Shown here: piece by piece, positions 48,020 through 61,700 of the stretch
Position numbering within the stretch: the first letter of the stretch is position 1
How the letters are laid out: the number at the start of each line of letters is the position of its first letter
The notes under the pieces: model-generated
Seen by the model: only the letters and a program-made list of their open reading frames with translations
Database searches by the model: none
Told to the model about the DNA's origin: nothing
Assembly: GCA_036785705.1 (NCBI GenBank)
Contig: JAWUZG010000158.1
Coordinates: forward strand, 310,001-374,000
DNA: 64,000 nucleotides
Source of the DNA: Acanthornis magna
Lineage: Eukaryota; Chordata; Aves; Passeriformes; Acanthizidae
Reading direction: 5' to 3'
Translations under genes and position numbers: made by a program

Positions 48020-48049
48020 GTCTGAAGGCGACAGCTCAAGAAGCCTCAG
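48020..48049 (+). other. Candidate 30-bp microexon
   Basis: 'TGTGTATTACTTTACAG' precedes and CCTCAG|gtatgt follows; the donor is strong. The phase-2 frame is open and reads SEGDSSRSL with a split codon at each end; phase 0 meets TGA at once. Its length, a multiple of three, would let it be skipped without a frameshift. The entry phase fits the exit phase of 35295-35325. Family unknown; chance is a real alternative. Confidence 0.28.
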
Positions 48050-51000
48050 GTATGTGTACATCATCTTGACGTCTTTGTTCTGAGAAAATACGTTATTTAT
48101 GTAGAAATATAAATGGATTTTTTTAAAATGTGGGCATTATTGGTTGTGCTTAGCATGCCATTGGTATTTTGAGTAAAGGAACTTCTATCTTGGATAAGCT
48201 ACTGAATGATTCTATCTCCAGGCTGGTTTAAGGGTGGTGTATTTGGAAAATTACAAAGGATTTGTAGTTAGTTCCTGGTGCTCCTTATCAAAGCTCCTGC
48301 TCGACCCCTGTGCACGGGGGAAGCTGAGCCAGCTGCCTGCCAGTTTGTGGGGCCGCATCTGTGTTGGGGGGAAGTCCATGGACTTGTTCTGGCTTCCTTA
48401 GCAGCCTCCTTGTTCCCTTGACAGGGAGAACCTTCATTGACTCATTATTACAATGCTCATTATGCACTTGGAAGGTTCAGATAATGTGCAGAATTTCATG
48501 TAATGATCAGATACTTTACTTCCAGCTTACTCCTTTAATGTTTTATACTTGTTACCTCAGGGGTGGTTTTTATTCCTTTCTCTCTGCAAACATGGCTGAG
48601 TCAAACTTGTAGAGCTGGTAAAAGTGCTCTCAACAGGACTGAGGTGTTAAAATTCCACCCTTGAATCCCAGAGTGTTCCATATTCATTAGACCATGGCCA
48701 TTGAGCCGATGCCTTGATTCTCAAGCAGTGACTATTGATCAGTGATAATAAGGTTCATAATATTGACTGTGGCTTCACTCTAATACCCTGCAGTTTGTTT
48801 TGGGGACTGTCAGGACTCTGCATCTAAAGGCATTGTATTTATTTCTTTATTGTAAAACCTGAAAACAAAGGCAGGACCTTCCCTTGTGGAATTAAAGTCC
48901 AGTTCTTACCCACAGGTGTGCACACTATCCCCAATAACAGGGGAGCTGCAGAACAGTCAGATATCAGAAAACCAGAAGTCTGTAGGAGGGGATTAAAGAT
49001 CCTCCGAAATGCTTTTTTCTTATGACGGAATTCAAGATCACTGTGGTGTGGACCTGAGCTCGAGGCTGTGCAGGGCAAGCTGGGAATCTGTTTAATGCAC
49101 AGCAACTGAGCTGGATCAAATCACAAGGCTGTAGTGGGATGCCTGTGGGCATCACTCCATTTATTCCTTGGGTTTTTAGCTGCCAGCAGAGTTGCCAATG
49201 TGCTGGCAAGCTGTGGAAGGACCAATGCTGGTCAGCTGTTGCAAACTGAAAATAATGCCCCTGGCATGTGGATTTACACCAGTGTGGTCATGTTTCAGCC
49301 TCAGTGATCACTCTTGTTTGTCCCTGAGCCTCCTGCGGGGGTTGGCTGCTCCCATGGATGTGTGTGTGGCATCACTGATGCAGCTAGTGAGAGTGGAGAG
49401 CGTGTTTTGAGGTGTTGAAGTGCTGCTCAGGCACAGCTGAAAGCCACTTCAGGTCTGGTTTGGTGCTACCTGAAAGCTGAGCCCTGCTGGGACTCCTGCT
49501 AGGCCTCACCATGGACTGGGATATTCAGCCTGTGTGTGCTGTTGGACTGGCAGGGTAAGGCAGAGAAGGAATGTGCCTGCCCAGGTCAGTGGAACCCTGC
49601 AGGCAGGGTCTGCTCGGCCTCGCTGCCCCTTTGGAGCCTGGCAGTGCCGCCTGGGGCACATTGCACCTTGGCTGGGCTGTGGGGGTGGGAATCAGCACCA
49701 CTGATCCCTGTGGGCAGTCAGGGTGAGCCCTGGGGTGCTGATACCATCCTGTGGTTTGAGGCTGTCCAGTGGATCAGTTCTGTTCTTCAGCGTGAGCTTG
49801 AGCTACTCCAGGACAGTTCCAGGCTTCTCTGACAGCCGGATTTGAGCCAGACTGCTGCCGAGCAGCCAATGCAAGCAGGAGGCAAAGCCACACTCCTGAA
49901 ATGCTTTTTCAGTGTAGCTCCTCTGTCTTCCCTCTTAAACTGCATTTTCTGCAAGGTGAAATGTCACTGAGGATTTTTGTGTTTCTGCCTGCACAACATC
50001 CCAGTCAGCTTTGGTCTCGTCTTGGGCAAAAGCTCCCTGAGCTCTCTATCAAGGCCTAGGCAGCATCTTTATGTTGTGGTTAATTTGCTTCCTACTGTTT
50101 TCCTTTCTTTGTGGCAAATGAAATGTAATTATCTCTAATGAAATGATCAGGGCAGTCTGGGGAATAGTGCTTAATCTCTGGAGAAATCATCATTTCTACT
50201 CACAGACATACCAGCAAAGTAGCAGCAGATCCAAATGCTGACCTGCCAGATAGTCCCATGAAATCAAGGGGAGCAAGGAGCCACAAGCAGGTGGGAAGGC
50301 AAGGATCAAATGTCCTGTCTCAGTGTTAACTGGACAGACACCACGTGGAGTGAAATTAGAAGGGTTTTTGTTAGTGGTCAATAAATGAAAGTATTGGTTG
50401 GGATTGATTGGCTCTGAGCCATTGACACTGAAGGAAAAAGGATCACTCCAAATAAACTGAGATTCAGCCATTCCTTTTTCCCCTCCTGAAGCTTGGCTGG
50501 GCATCAGAGGGGTGACAGCTTGGCATGTGTGGCTGGGTCACAGCGAGCCTCTGTCCTGGGGCACTTCAGAGCCTGCTGAGACAGGAGTGAGATATCTCTC
50601 TCATGTGCAGTGGTGCAGCAGCAGCGGTGCAGCAATGAACCTTATCTCGGAGTTCTGAGCAGCTGCAGAGGGAGGAACAGCTCAGGCTCCTGGCAGAGCT
50701 GCAGGGACACTGTGGGCACTGTCTCAGAGTGGGGCTGCTCTGAGCCAGACCTGTCCTCCTTCCCTCCACCCTGACAAACTGACACCATTGCCATCCTCTG
50801 ACTTTTTAACTCTTCCAGAAGGGTCTTTTGAGAAGTTTTCCCTGAGCGGTAAATAGAAAAAATAGGACTGGAAAGAACAAGGAAGTAACATATAACTTGT
50901 GGGTGGTTTTTTGCTTGTTTTGTCTTTCCCACCACCCTTTCCCACTCTCAGGCCTAGATACACAGCAGGGTTTGGGCCATGGGAGGGGGACACCAAACAC

Positions 51001-51362
51001 ACCCCTGGGACGGGGACAGGGAGTCCTTGGCTGCCCTTTGGTCTGTCCCAGCAGGGTGAGGGTAATCAGACTCCTGACCAAGAGTTTTTCTGAAATAGCT
51101 GGTGTTTCTCATGCTGGAATGGAATATCCAATACGAGTGATGCCCTGGAATTTTACAATGTTGCTCAGTTGCAAAGGATATTGCCCTGGTGGATTTGTTT
51201 TCAGTAGCTTTAGAGCTGCTTGTATGGAGGAAACTGAATGCACAAGATGTTTTATAGTGCTGTGAAATGCAGAAACACTGGCTCTGTGCAGAGACAACGT
51301 TGACACAACACAGCAATGCGATTCCAAATAATACACTGAAACAATTAAAAATCAGCGGGACC

Positions 51363-51376
51363 TTTTTTTTTTTTTT
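51363..51376 (+). repeat. Poly(T) run
   Basis: Fourteen consecutive T bases; no adjacent retrotransposed gene is visible on the minus strand. Confidence 0.95.
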
Positions 51377-54300
51377 AAATTTGGTTTTCTCATTGTGACA
51401 AAAAAATCATGATTATCCCATTGTACGAGCCCTTAACATTCTTTCTGCTTATGATACAGTTGTAGTGTAATAAACTCACTTCGGTTTCCTTTTGGTGAAT
51501 GCCATGTCATTTCCAAGCCAAGGTATTTGTTAAATCTATTAAAATGGATAGATTGCCTTGCACACTTTGCATTCTGAGGTGTAATGCACACACACAATGT
51601 GGAGCTGTCAGTGTGATGGGCTGGTTTAATTAGCTGTCTTTGTTCACATGTTTTCTGGAGAAAATGTAATTTGTTTTACAAGGCATTTTGATATTTAGTA
51701 GTGTGACGTGACAGCCCGGATGAAGATGTCTGTGTGCAGTATATCCTATCAAAGTTTGCAAAGACTGTCTCAAGGTTTAGTAGTGGATATTTCTTTTCTG
51801 TCTGCACAGAGCTTGTGTGTTTAAAGATCAGCAGAATGGAGGATTTGAGCAGAATGTGAGGTGCAGAGGGGTTCAGGGGGCAGCTCTGATGAGCAAACCT
51901 GTGAAACCTGCCCAGAAACAACACCTTTAGGGTTTTTTTGTTTCTTTCTAGTTGTTTCTTCCTAGTTATGTGTTTTAAAAGGAGAAACAAAGTGAAAATT
52001 GAGGGAAGCTGTAACAAAACTGCATAAAAAGAGAGGCTTCCACGGCTCCTGAGCTGAGAGCTGCCAAGGCTATTGTCAAAAAGTGGTGGTGTCCTGGGAA
52101 TAGCTAATTTATGAAATAGGCAAAGAAAAAGTGAAGAGCACAAAAGTCAATTTTAAAAGGGGAAGAAAAAAAGAGGGCAGTTGAAGTAGTAATTACAGGG
52201 AAAACATCAGCTAAGTTATTCAGCTGAACAAAAAGAAAAGTGTGATTTTTCCCAGTCTGTAATAGATGGAGGATGTGGAGAGTTGTGTCTGTTGAGGCTC
52301 ATGCAGAAAGGCTGATTTCTTGTAAAGGTGCACATTAGATGAAGTGGAAAAGTAATTGTGTAATTTAATTTAGAGCAGGAGAGAATTGTAGAATATCAGC
52401 CTCGTTCTGTGCTGGGTGGAGTGGGAGGATTGGCTGTGAAACAGACCCTGACAAACTGCAGGATGGAGCAGCACAGAAAGTCCAGCAGGAAGCAAAGTTT
52501 TGGAAACTTTTTGTTTTGTTTTACTCCAGGAAAATCTACTTGAACTGCGTGACTCAGCCTCCTCTCTGAGAACCTAAAAAGTACAGGTTTGAGCAATTAA
52601 AGGCAGAGACTTGTAAAATTAATTTTCAAGTGGGAATGCATTCCTGTTCCATCCAAATGACTCAGTGACTGTATGTAAAGATGGCCTTTCCTGGCTGGTT
52701 TTAATCATTCCATAATGACTCTTCTACAGTTTTATAACCAGTCCCTAAAATCTGCAAAATCACCACTTGTCAGTAATATAAAAACCCCCCAAAATTTTCC
52801 TCCAGTAGATTTCTACATAAATGTCAGGCTGACCCTCTCCAGTGGAGTGGAATCTGATGACTCTCCTGATGTTAGTTTAAATTAGTTTTATTGCTGCTAA
52901 CAGAAATAAAACATATGGAAACAGCTTCTGGTTGTTGAGATTGCTGTGGAGCTGCCAGTGCCTTCCAAATGATGAAGCTTTAATCTGAATTTCAGAATGA
53001 AAGGACAGTGATACATTCATCAAATTGTCAAAACTGCTTCTATGTCTTTAACAGTGATGGTGCACTTGTGATGTTAAAAAATACCTTTTTTCCCCAAAAA
53101 ATTGTATGAAACATTGAGCCAACCATATTTTTGATTTCAGTCCCAGTGTCTTGCCTGTGGAACTTAAGCTGCATCCCTGAATTTAGTGTCTGCTATAAGA
53201 ACACTTCAGAATGTGATGGTATTTACAACAGGGGAATGTTAAATTCCAGCCTTAGATAAAATCACAGAAGTGGTGAAGGGCAGAGGTTCAAGGCCAGGGG
53301 TGGTGTCTGCAAAACACCTGCCAGGCTGGCAGAGGAGGTGATGCTGCCTCACACAGCCTGCTTAGAGGTTTGCAGCACTGTCTGTAAAAATACAGATATT
53401 CCTGAAACCAGCACATCCTGCACCCTCCTTCCTGCTCCTCCTGCTGCACTGAGCTGCTTTTTATCCAAGATTTTGAATAGTTGCAGCAGCAGAACGTGGC
53501 CATGGATGTGTTTTGTTGGCAGTGAGTCATTCTTTGAGCTCTTTTAATGCACTTTTCACAGATTTTTCACTTTGTGTCCATTTTGCCTGTAAGTGGAATG
53601 AGCTCAGGATAGCAAAGCCTTTCCCCACGTGTAATTGCACCCCGTGGAACAGAATTACTTGGCGCTGTCAGAAGTGGCATTCTAAGCACTTGATTTTTGG
53701 GAAAGGGGTTCTGGAAATTGATTGTAAGTGGAACTAGACTTGGAGATTTTGTGGTATTACTGAGCGCCTTATATTTAGTGTGTACCAAATTTCAGGTGTT
53801 CCCAAACTTTGTGATTTTCAAAAAGGGTTGAGAGTGCACCTCAGCAGCGACTCTTAATTGTTTCAAATGACATACCTGACTTGCCTTGCAGAATTATTAA
53901 TATATTTCAAAGGAACGGTGCCAGTTTTGGTGGTTGATCGGTGACATTTCAGCACTGAGCAGCTGCAATAGTAGACATTTTGTGAGTAAAATTTTGGAAG
54001 GTTAACAGTGTTAATGGGAGCAGCATGGATCTTGTATTGGTTTTACACATCCTCTGTTGGAAAAGGAAAACAAGGGAGTAGTGTTGTGCTTTTTTGAGGC
54101 AAGAAGTGAGTTAAGCGAACTCCAGGTCTCAGGCAGTGCAGCCAAAATCATTCCTGCCTCAAAATTCAATGTGTAGCTGCATGTGCTGGTGAGCAGGAGA
54201 GATGTGTTTGTGGATTGGTGGTCTCCAAATGGTGTCCGTAATTTTGTGCTTCGTGTGGATGTTTATTTTTCTGGATTTCTGACCAAGAATCTTCAGGCAT

Positions 54301-55308
54301 CTCATGATGTTTCATGACTTCAGCTTCAGGTGCTGCAAAGGATTCTAAGTGTCACAGCCACAACACCACCATTGTTTTGTACAAAAATGTCCTGCAAGAA
54401 CTCAAACTATTTCCCCACCTTAATACTATTCCCTTAGACTTCAAGGAAGTCCAATAGCATTGTGCAGATAGGTGAATTAAAGGGAAAAAGGGATGGATTT
54501 TCTTTTTTTACAGGAGTTGTGTAAACACAGGCAGGCACCTGTTTGCAAGCAGATGAAATTTTTGCATCAGGCAATGTATTATGTTAACAGTTTGACTTCT
54601 GAATTATTGCAATTCCTGTTTTTCTTCTGAAAAGTAGAATCAAGTCCTGTGAAATCTTGGATGCCATCCAGGTGGGTAAAGTAGCACATGCAAGCGTTTT
54701 GCCCAAAATGGTTTCCACTGGAAATAGACAGCTGTAATTTATGGATCCGAGTGCTGATTGTGCTCCATAGAACTCTCTCGACAGGCCGGCAGTTGTTGAA
54801 TTTGCAATCTCAGAAAGACAAAGCCTTGTAAGTGGCTTCACATTAATTCAGTGCAGCTCATTTTCATACGCAGCTCTTGAAGGAGCTGCTCTGGTCCCGC
54901 TGGTTATCTGGGAGATAAGGCTGTTTAATGAGCAACATGTGTGCACAACTCAATTCTGCAGCGGAGGGCTCGCAGTGTCAGAGGATTTCTCTTTTGAATA
55001 TATAAAGTAGTTCAAGTTTCCTCATTATCTTGGCATTCTCTTTGGGTTGCTTTTGTGCTTTTCTATTGGAATTCATAGGAAAAGCTGGGTGAATCTTGGG
55101 GATGGAATGAGAGTATAAAGAAGGGGAAAATGTGGGATGTTTTATACTTTCTGTGTGCTCTGTCATGTTCTTCAAGGGTTTTCCCCCTGGTCTGTGCTGT
55201 GGGCAAGAGAAATGTGCATTTCTCGATTCCTTCAGTCACCTGCAGCTGCCTGAGGGGTCCCAGGCCTGGAAAGCAGAACTGAGAGACAGCGAGTCCAGCA
55301 GAACCACT

Positions 55309-55435
55309 GAGAATCATAGAATATGCTGAGTTGGAAGGGACCCACAGGGATCTCATAGTCCAACTCCATTCCCACTGAATATCCTGAGTTGGAAGAGACC
55401 CACAGGATGTCATAGTCCAACTCCATTCCCACTGC
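55309..55435 (-). mobile_element. CR1-like tail, tandemly duplicated (antisense)
   Basis: 'GAGAATCATAGAATATGC', 'TGAGTTGGAAGGGACCCACA', 'TCATAGTCCAACTCCATTCC' resembles an inverted CR1-type 3' end. The unit from 55319 to 55376 (58 bp) is followed by a second copy, 55377-55433 (57 bp), with a few differences. Whether the source is CR1 or another avian element with a similar tail is not certain. Confidence 0.58.
55319..55433 (+). repeat. Tandem duplication, 58/57 bp
   Basis: Both copies share GAATAT, CTGAGTTGGAAG, GACCCACAGG, CATAGTCCAACTCCATTCCC and end CACT. They differ by a few substitutions and an indel near GGGATCT/GGATGT. Confidence 0.93.
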
Positions 55436-58400
55436 AGCTGTGGCAGAGTTCCAGAGAAGGACAGGGTTTGGTCTATCTTATGGATTTAAAGTAGTTACTC
55501 TGTTTATTTATATGTAATGGAGATGCAGTGTGATTCACAGAGCCCTCTGAGCACAGGAATAATACCTGACTTAGGAACAGAATTAACCAGCATCATTTTC
55601 TCTGCAGAACACTGAAAACAGTCTGCACCAGCTATTGGAAATCCATGTGCAAACTGCTGGGATCATGAGTAGGAGACAGACACTTTTGTTGAGGAGTTGC
55701 CTGTGTACACTGGTGAAAAAAAGATCTCTGCTTCCTGGCACATAATTTGTTTCTTTGAAAAGAATTCATATATGAGACATTTATAGATAGGACTTGAAGC
55801 TAAAGCAATTTTCCTGTAGTATTCTGCACACTGACAAGTTAAATAAAAGGCAGAACTTCCTCAGTTTTTCTTCCTGCTCTCATTGCTTTATGTAGATGAT
55901 CATGGTTAGAATAATTCCATCCAACAGGAAAATATGCAGCAAAAAAATAGATCTGTGAAAATCATCTGATAACTTTCAAGGCCCTTGTTTATTTTTTGCT
56001 TTTCTAATCTATATATTAGGTAGTTTTACACCTCCATGTAACTCAAGAATGATCCTTGGATTAGGAATTAACCACAATTCAGGTATCTGGTTCCTTATCT
56101 GAGCTGTTTTAATGATGCTTTTGGAAGTGTTCCAGTAAGTGCAATTGTCAATAAATGGAAGATGAAGTGAGCAAACTGTGTGTTGGGGAAGCTGAGAATA
56201 GAATGTGTTAATAAAAACACAAAGAGAAAACAAAAATTTCAGGTTACTACAAATATGCATTATAAATACTTGGAGTCAAGACTAAAGCTTCATTTGTATT
56301 TTTAACTGTAGCAGCCAAATATTGTATTGATTTCAAATCATGCTGATGTTGTTGTAAGTTGGTTTATAAGGAAGCTGTGGGTTTTGCCTGTTCTCAAAGA
56401 TGAACAAAAAGCAGGAAAAGAAAGGCTTTGCTGCAGATCCTGGTTATTAAAGCTTAGGGAAGGCTGCAAACTGTGACTTCTTTAGTAAAACATCCTGAGT
56501 GGAACCTGGAGCCTTTAGTGCCCATCTTGAGCTGTTGTCTGTTGAGGAGAGGAGCAGGAAGTGAAGCTCTCTCCCTTGTCTCCATAATGGATGCCCTCAC
56601 TGCTCAAATCCCGTATTGATTCTGCAGTCTCAGGAGCTGAACGGATCTTTAAATCCCTGTCAGCTTAGTCTTGCCTAACTTCTGCATCAATTTGGCCTCA
56701 TTAACTTTTCGTTGATTAAATCAAACACATTACTTGGGATAGCCCTGTAATTTATTTATAATAATTAACTGTACCAGGGGAATAAGATTTCCTCCTCTGA
56801 ATTTTAATGCAAGAAGCTGTATCTGTACACAAAAATAGAGACTGGAGCTAAGATTAATAGAGCTGCACTAAATGTTATGTACATTTACCACACAACAGGT
56901 AGGAAAAGTCTTTAGAAGATAAGTAGGCGCTGACTTGCTCCTAGTCAGGTTTTATTTAACCTGTCTTGTGTATGGTGCAGGAATGATGAATCACACACTC
57001 AAGAGTCATGTTTTGAAGTGTTCCAAGAGCACAGTTAGCAAATGTTCTCTGGCTATCTTCAGGCTTTCAGTTCCTTCCCTTATTTTTGTTTATTGTACAG
57101 TCAAAGTAAATTTGATCTTTAGGAATGGTAAAGATTGGAGCGTATTGCTTGTTAAAATGAACCTTGAACTCAAATCAATCACATCCTTCCTTTCTGGATC
57201 CTGCAAACCCATCATGTGCATGAATTAAGATGACTTACCATTATTCTGTTTTGGGTAAAAACCATCCCTTTGTGCTCAGGCAAATATTAGAAATCCAGCA
57301 AGAATTCATTTCAGCCACTGGCCTTCTCATAACCCTTCTGCTTTGATGCATAAATTGAGGGAAGTTTCTGCGCTGCAATGAAGATGAGGATTGCAGCTCA
57401 CCCTTTGTCATTTATTATGTGCTCAGAGTGTACTGCGATAAGCCTGGCTCGCCTGGGATGTTACGGCTCTCGATTTTTTTGTCATTATCTCTTTCTGCTG
57501 CCTTTGGTTTTGAAAGGAACTGCTTTGAAAAGCTGTGCCAGTAAATCACCCCCTGCCCAAGGTGTGCCACTGCAGAGGGACCACAGCCTTTCAGAGGCAC
57601 AGCTCCAGAGCACCCAGGAAATGACAGGAGGCTGTTGGAGCCTTGCTTTGATGGTGCACTTCACCTGCTGTAAATAAGTCTTTGTCTCGCAAGAGCTGGG
57701 GCTGTGCACTGTGATGGAATTGTAATCCTGTGGCTCTAAAATGTGCTGCACTTCACAAGGAACTGTGAGTTAGCTGGCACTGCTGGATTTAGGGATCAGA
57801 GCCATTTAACTGCCTGGCTTACACACCCTGGAGAAACACGGAAGAGTGTGGGAAAAGGTGTCCTCACTGAGGGATGGGCACGCTGTAGGGGAGGGAAATA
57901 CTGTGTGGGCTGCTTTGGGATGCTGAAGAGGAACCAGGCAAAGGGCACTTAAAACTCAGAGCACAAGCAGAGCTCCTTTTAGAAACCAACCCATACCTGC
58001 CTTTTGAGATTCACCTCCATTTGAAGTCAAAGCAAAAGTCACTTTTTCAAATCCTGATCGGTAAGAAATAGCTGACTTCTGTCCTAGTGGTTTTCTTGGA
58101 CTCTCTTAGGAAGGAGTAGTTTTGCTCTCTAGGGCTCAGCATAGTGAAGTTCACATGGAAGGAGCTTATTTCAACGAAAAGCAGAGCTGCTGGCTGATCC
58201 AACAGCTCAGAGCCACTTGGTCTTTGCTTGTAGCTGCTTTTTTTTTTTTTTTTCTTAATGAATAAAGAAGTCTGAGGGAGCTGAACAAACCAACTGAAGA
58301 TGCTCATGGTTGCTTGATGGAGCCTGTAAATATGACTAAGTCACCCATGAACCACTTGCCAACTTTTTCTATTATTCTTGCATTCTATTTAGAAAAAAAA

Positions 58401-58524
58401 GGAATGCTCTGCCCAAGATTTTTAAGTGAATGCAAAATGGACTCTGAGGGCTGAGAGACTGAACACTTCAGTAATTTCTGGCTTCACTACAAGCCTAAAT
58501 TGCTTCATGGCAGTAGTAACTGCT
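55436..58524. other. Non-coding single-copy stretch
   Basis: No gene or interspersed repeat recognised. A T16 run lies at 58238-58253. AT-rich homeodomain-like sequence occurs around 56700-56780. Confidence 0.5.
58238..58253 (+). repeat. Poly(T) run
   Basis: Sixteen consecutive T bases. No retropseudogene body is evident on the minus strand. Confidence 0.95.
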
Positions 58525-58764
58525 AGAGGGCAGGGTTAGATGGGATATTGGTAAGGAATTCCTCCCTGGGAGGGTGGGGAGGCCCTGGCACAGGTGCCCA
58601 GAGCAGCTGTGGCTGCCCCTGGATCCCTGGCAGTGTTCAAGGCCAGGCTAGACAGGGCTTGGAGCAACCTGGGACAGTGGAAGGTGTCCCTGCCCATGGC
58701 AGAGGTGGCACTGAATGGGCTTTAAGGTTCCTTCCAACCCAAACCGTTCTGCAATTCTGTGAAA
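58525..58764 (+). mobile_element. CR1 LINE 3' end
   Basis: 'GGTTAGATGGGATATTGG', 'GGGAGGGTGGGGAGGCCC', 'GGCACAGGTGCCCAGAGCAG', 'CTGTGGCTGCCCCTGGATCC', 'TGGGACAGTGGAAGGTGTCC', 'GGCACTGAATGGGCTTTAAG', 'CCAACCCAAACCGTTCTGC' and closing ATTCTGTG. It is a well-preserved 240-bp tail, truncated at 5' and non-coding. Confidence 0.93.
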
Positions 58765-61700
58765 AACCTTTTTCTGTGGGGCTAGAGGAGCTTTTCTTGG
58801 ATGTGTTCATGAACTGATTGAAATGAGGAGATCTGGAAGGGTTAAGCTGCTGCTGTGATTTCAGACACACAACTTATTCTGCATTCCATTGTAGAAGAAA
58901 AAAAAGCTGAGGGACCATTTCAGGGCCAGCCAAGGTGTCCTGGGCCCTGCTTTGCCATTGAGTTACTGCTAAAACCTCTGGCATCTGCCACCGTGTGCAG
59001 ATTGGGACCGGGAGGTTTTCCGAGAGTGAGAGCGACTCCCTGGAGCAGCTCAGTGCCTGGAAACACTCGCTGTCCCCTGTGTGCTGTGTGGGACAGGGGC
59101 TCTGCAGGGAGGGTCCTGCTCTCAGCTCAGTCCCTCCTGTGCAGGGCTGAGTGTCCTTGGGGCAGCTCCAGCCCCACCATGACCACAATCCCTCTGCCTC
59201 TGCCTGCCCTTGCTGGAGAAGCCCCTTCTTTTATGTCACTCCATTCTCTGTCTGTAAAACCTGAGCCTGTGGGAGGGAATTCTTTCAGATCTGCAGCAGA
59301 GTCGTTTCTCAGTGCTGCAGGGCAGGGAAAGGATCTGTGCTTGTGGTACAAGCCCTGCAGTGCCCGACCAGGATTACTGTGAGCCCTGAGCCATTCCCAT
59401 CCATCCGTCAGTCTCTGCAGGCTCGTTTGGAATAGCGCTGGGCACGCTTTTGGAAGTCTGGGTGCTTAAAAGAAGGGAATGTGGTCTTCTGATAGCACAA
59501 ACCAAGCTGTGTGTGATCAGGATCTGCCCTCTGCACTGCTGCTTCAATATTCCAAAGGATTTGCATGATCATTGCTTTTGTCCTGTTCCCTCCCTTGATA
59601 ACCACTATACATTTTCCCTAAAGATCCTAAGTTAAATCACAATAGCATTCATTTTTCCTCCATAGAATATATGGTTTCTACTCAATGAAAACCAAACCCT
59701 TTGTTGGTCTTGTGGAAGCACATTCCAATAATGTGGATGCTCTGACACAACAAAATACGCTAGGTAGGGCTGAGTGTTAAACATTCAGGATTTAAGCTGA
59801 TTTGAAGAAAATGGAATTGGAATTTGTGGGTGTATGTGTATCTGAATGCAGATTGCAACTAGTCTGTGAGGAGCAGTCCTGTTCTATGGCAGTGTTAAAT
59901 ATAGGTAATGACTTAAGGATTTAAAGGACTCCAAGAAGTTTTTGAGAATTCTTGAGGCATTTAAATAGGTATTACTCCACGTATCTTAATCACACTGAAA
60001 AGAGTGTTCTTCTAATTTCCTGTCCCAGCTCCACAGCAGAAGCAGACGTATGTATGTGTTTGTGGGTGGAACTGTGCAGGCAAAAAGAGTGGGAGCTTCA
60101 GGTATTTTTCTTTCCTTTTTATTTGAATCAATTTTGTAGTAAAAGCATTGTCAACATATGCTGAGCAAGGAAGGCTGGACAAGCCAGAGGTAAACTTCAG
60201 GGGTTACTCTTCACTTCTGCCCACTGTGTCTGTGTTTTGGAGAGGTTGTGGACAGACAGACGTACAGACCTGCTGTGAGAGGTTGTGGACAGACAGACGT
60301 ACAGACCTACTGTGAGAGGGGCAGGATTGTCTTCACCTTCAGCCTCTCGGGTGGCAGTGTTTGAATGCAGATATTTACTAGCTGTGTTTCCATTTTAGTG
60401 CTGTTGAGCCCTGAACACTTTTCTCAGACCCTGCTCAGTGAGTCTTGCTTTATCTTACACCCTCTAAGAGTGACCCCACTTCTCATTTACATCAGACCAT
60501 TGAAACCCTAACCTGCAATACACCCCCAAATCCCACAGCCCATCCTGCAAGGTTGGGTGGGATCAGCTTCCTCATTTGCACACATAAGTAGGGCAGAGAT
60601 CCCAGACAAACACGAGTGGCAGTCGGCCCCTGAGTCCTGCCTGGCACTGCCCACCTCTCACCTCAGCCATTCCCAGGCTGAGGCTTTTATGGAGGCCTTT
60701 AATGGGCTTCAGTAATGAGCTTTTTAATTATCACTTGGAGGCCAAACATCCTGGCGCTCTTTCTCACCCAGAACAGGTCAATCCTAAAGGTGTAGCTTTA
60801 GATGAGAATCATAAAAGCTGGTTATTTCTTAATTTTTTTTTGTACTTAGCCAGTGGCAAAATTGATATCTACTCCTTGAAAGGATGTAGGAGGCTATTAG
60901 GCAGTGGATAATTAACAATAGAAGGAGGGTGGAAAGGTACAATAAGACTGTAAATTAATTACTGGTTCTTTATTCAGGAAGGACAATGTGATTCCTGAAG
61001 CTTGTCTGTTCTCAGTGCCAGTTACAAGTGGGCAATATTAGTGAATAAAATTATGCAAGTAGAAAATAAGTGCCCTTAACCAGATCTGCAAAAGAAGAGT
61101 TTTAATTTCTGTCTCCTACCAGACAAACCCTGAGCTCTGGCTTTGTTCTCCTTTCTCCTAACAGTAGTGCAGGGTGTGATGGGCAGGAAATTTCCTCTTA
61201 AATGTCAGAACTAAGCAGTGGACAGTCAGCACTGACCTCCATGGGCTATTTTCAAGTAAACTCATCCTTCCTCCTGTAAATTCTCCAAGTGATGTGGGAT
61301 CTCTGGCTGGAGCATCTTTGTTTTCCTGTGGGATTGAAAAAGCAAATGAACTCCTGCCTGTCTGATGAAGGTCAAACATCTGTCCAAGCCACATGGATTC
61401 CACGCAGCTGTAAATAATTCTCATTAGGAAACAGAAGCTTGTAATTTATGCTCATTTTTGGAGAGGTACAAGTTTAAGAAATGGAGTTGCGGAGCTGTTA
61501 CCCTTCAGTTGCTGTGCAGCAGATGGAGGACACACAGCACCTTTCACATTAAAACTTTATGTGCACTTAAGTGATGCTGAAATGAACTGCTGGTAAAACT
61601 CCAGATGAAAACTGGGGTGTTGAGAGATGCTGTAATGTGGATTTGCTTTTTGAAACACCAGGAAACAAAAGCAGAAGGGTTTGAATGGTTGAGCCTTTTT

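Larger units (their letters stand above)
45855..55308. other. Non-coding stretch (9.5 kb) with two exon candidates
   Basis: This is the longest block lacking a recognised interspersed repeat. Apart from the candidate exons at 47886-47950 and 48020-48049, I see no gene. A T14 run lies at 51363-51376. An ATG in good Kozak context at 49511 is followed by a short frame only. Confidence 0.45.

Noticed and set aside
49511..49560. ATG in strong Kozak context (CACCATGG) followed by a donor-like GGTAAGG
   Set aside because: Only about 14 codons, no promoter signal and no recognisable peptide.
58238..58253. T16 as the reversed poly(A) of a processed pseudogene
   Set aside because: No cDNA-like open or decayed coding body is visible on the minus strand and no flanking duplication was found.
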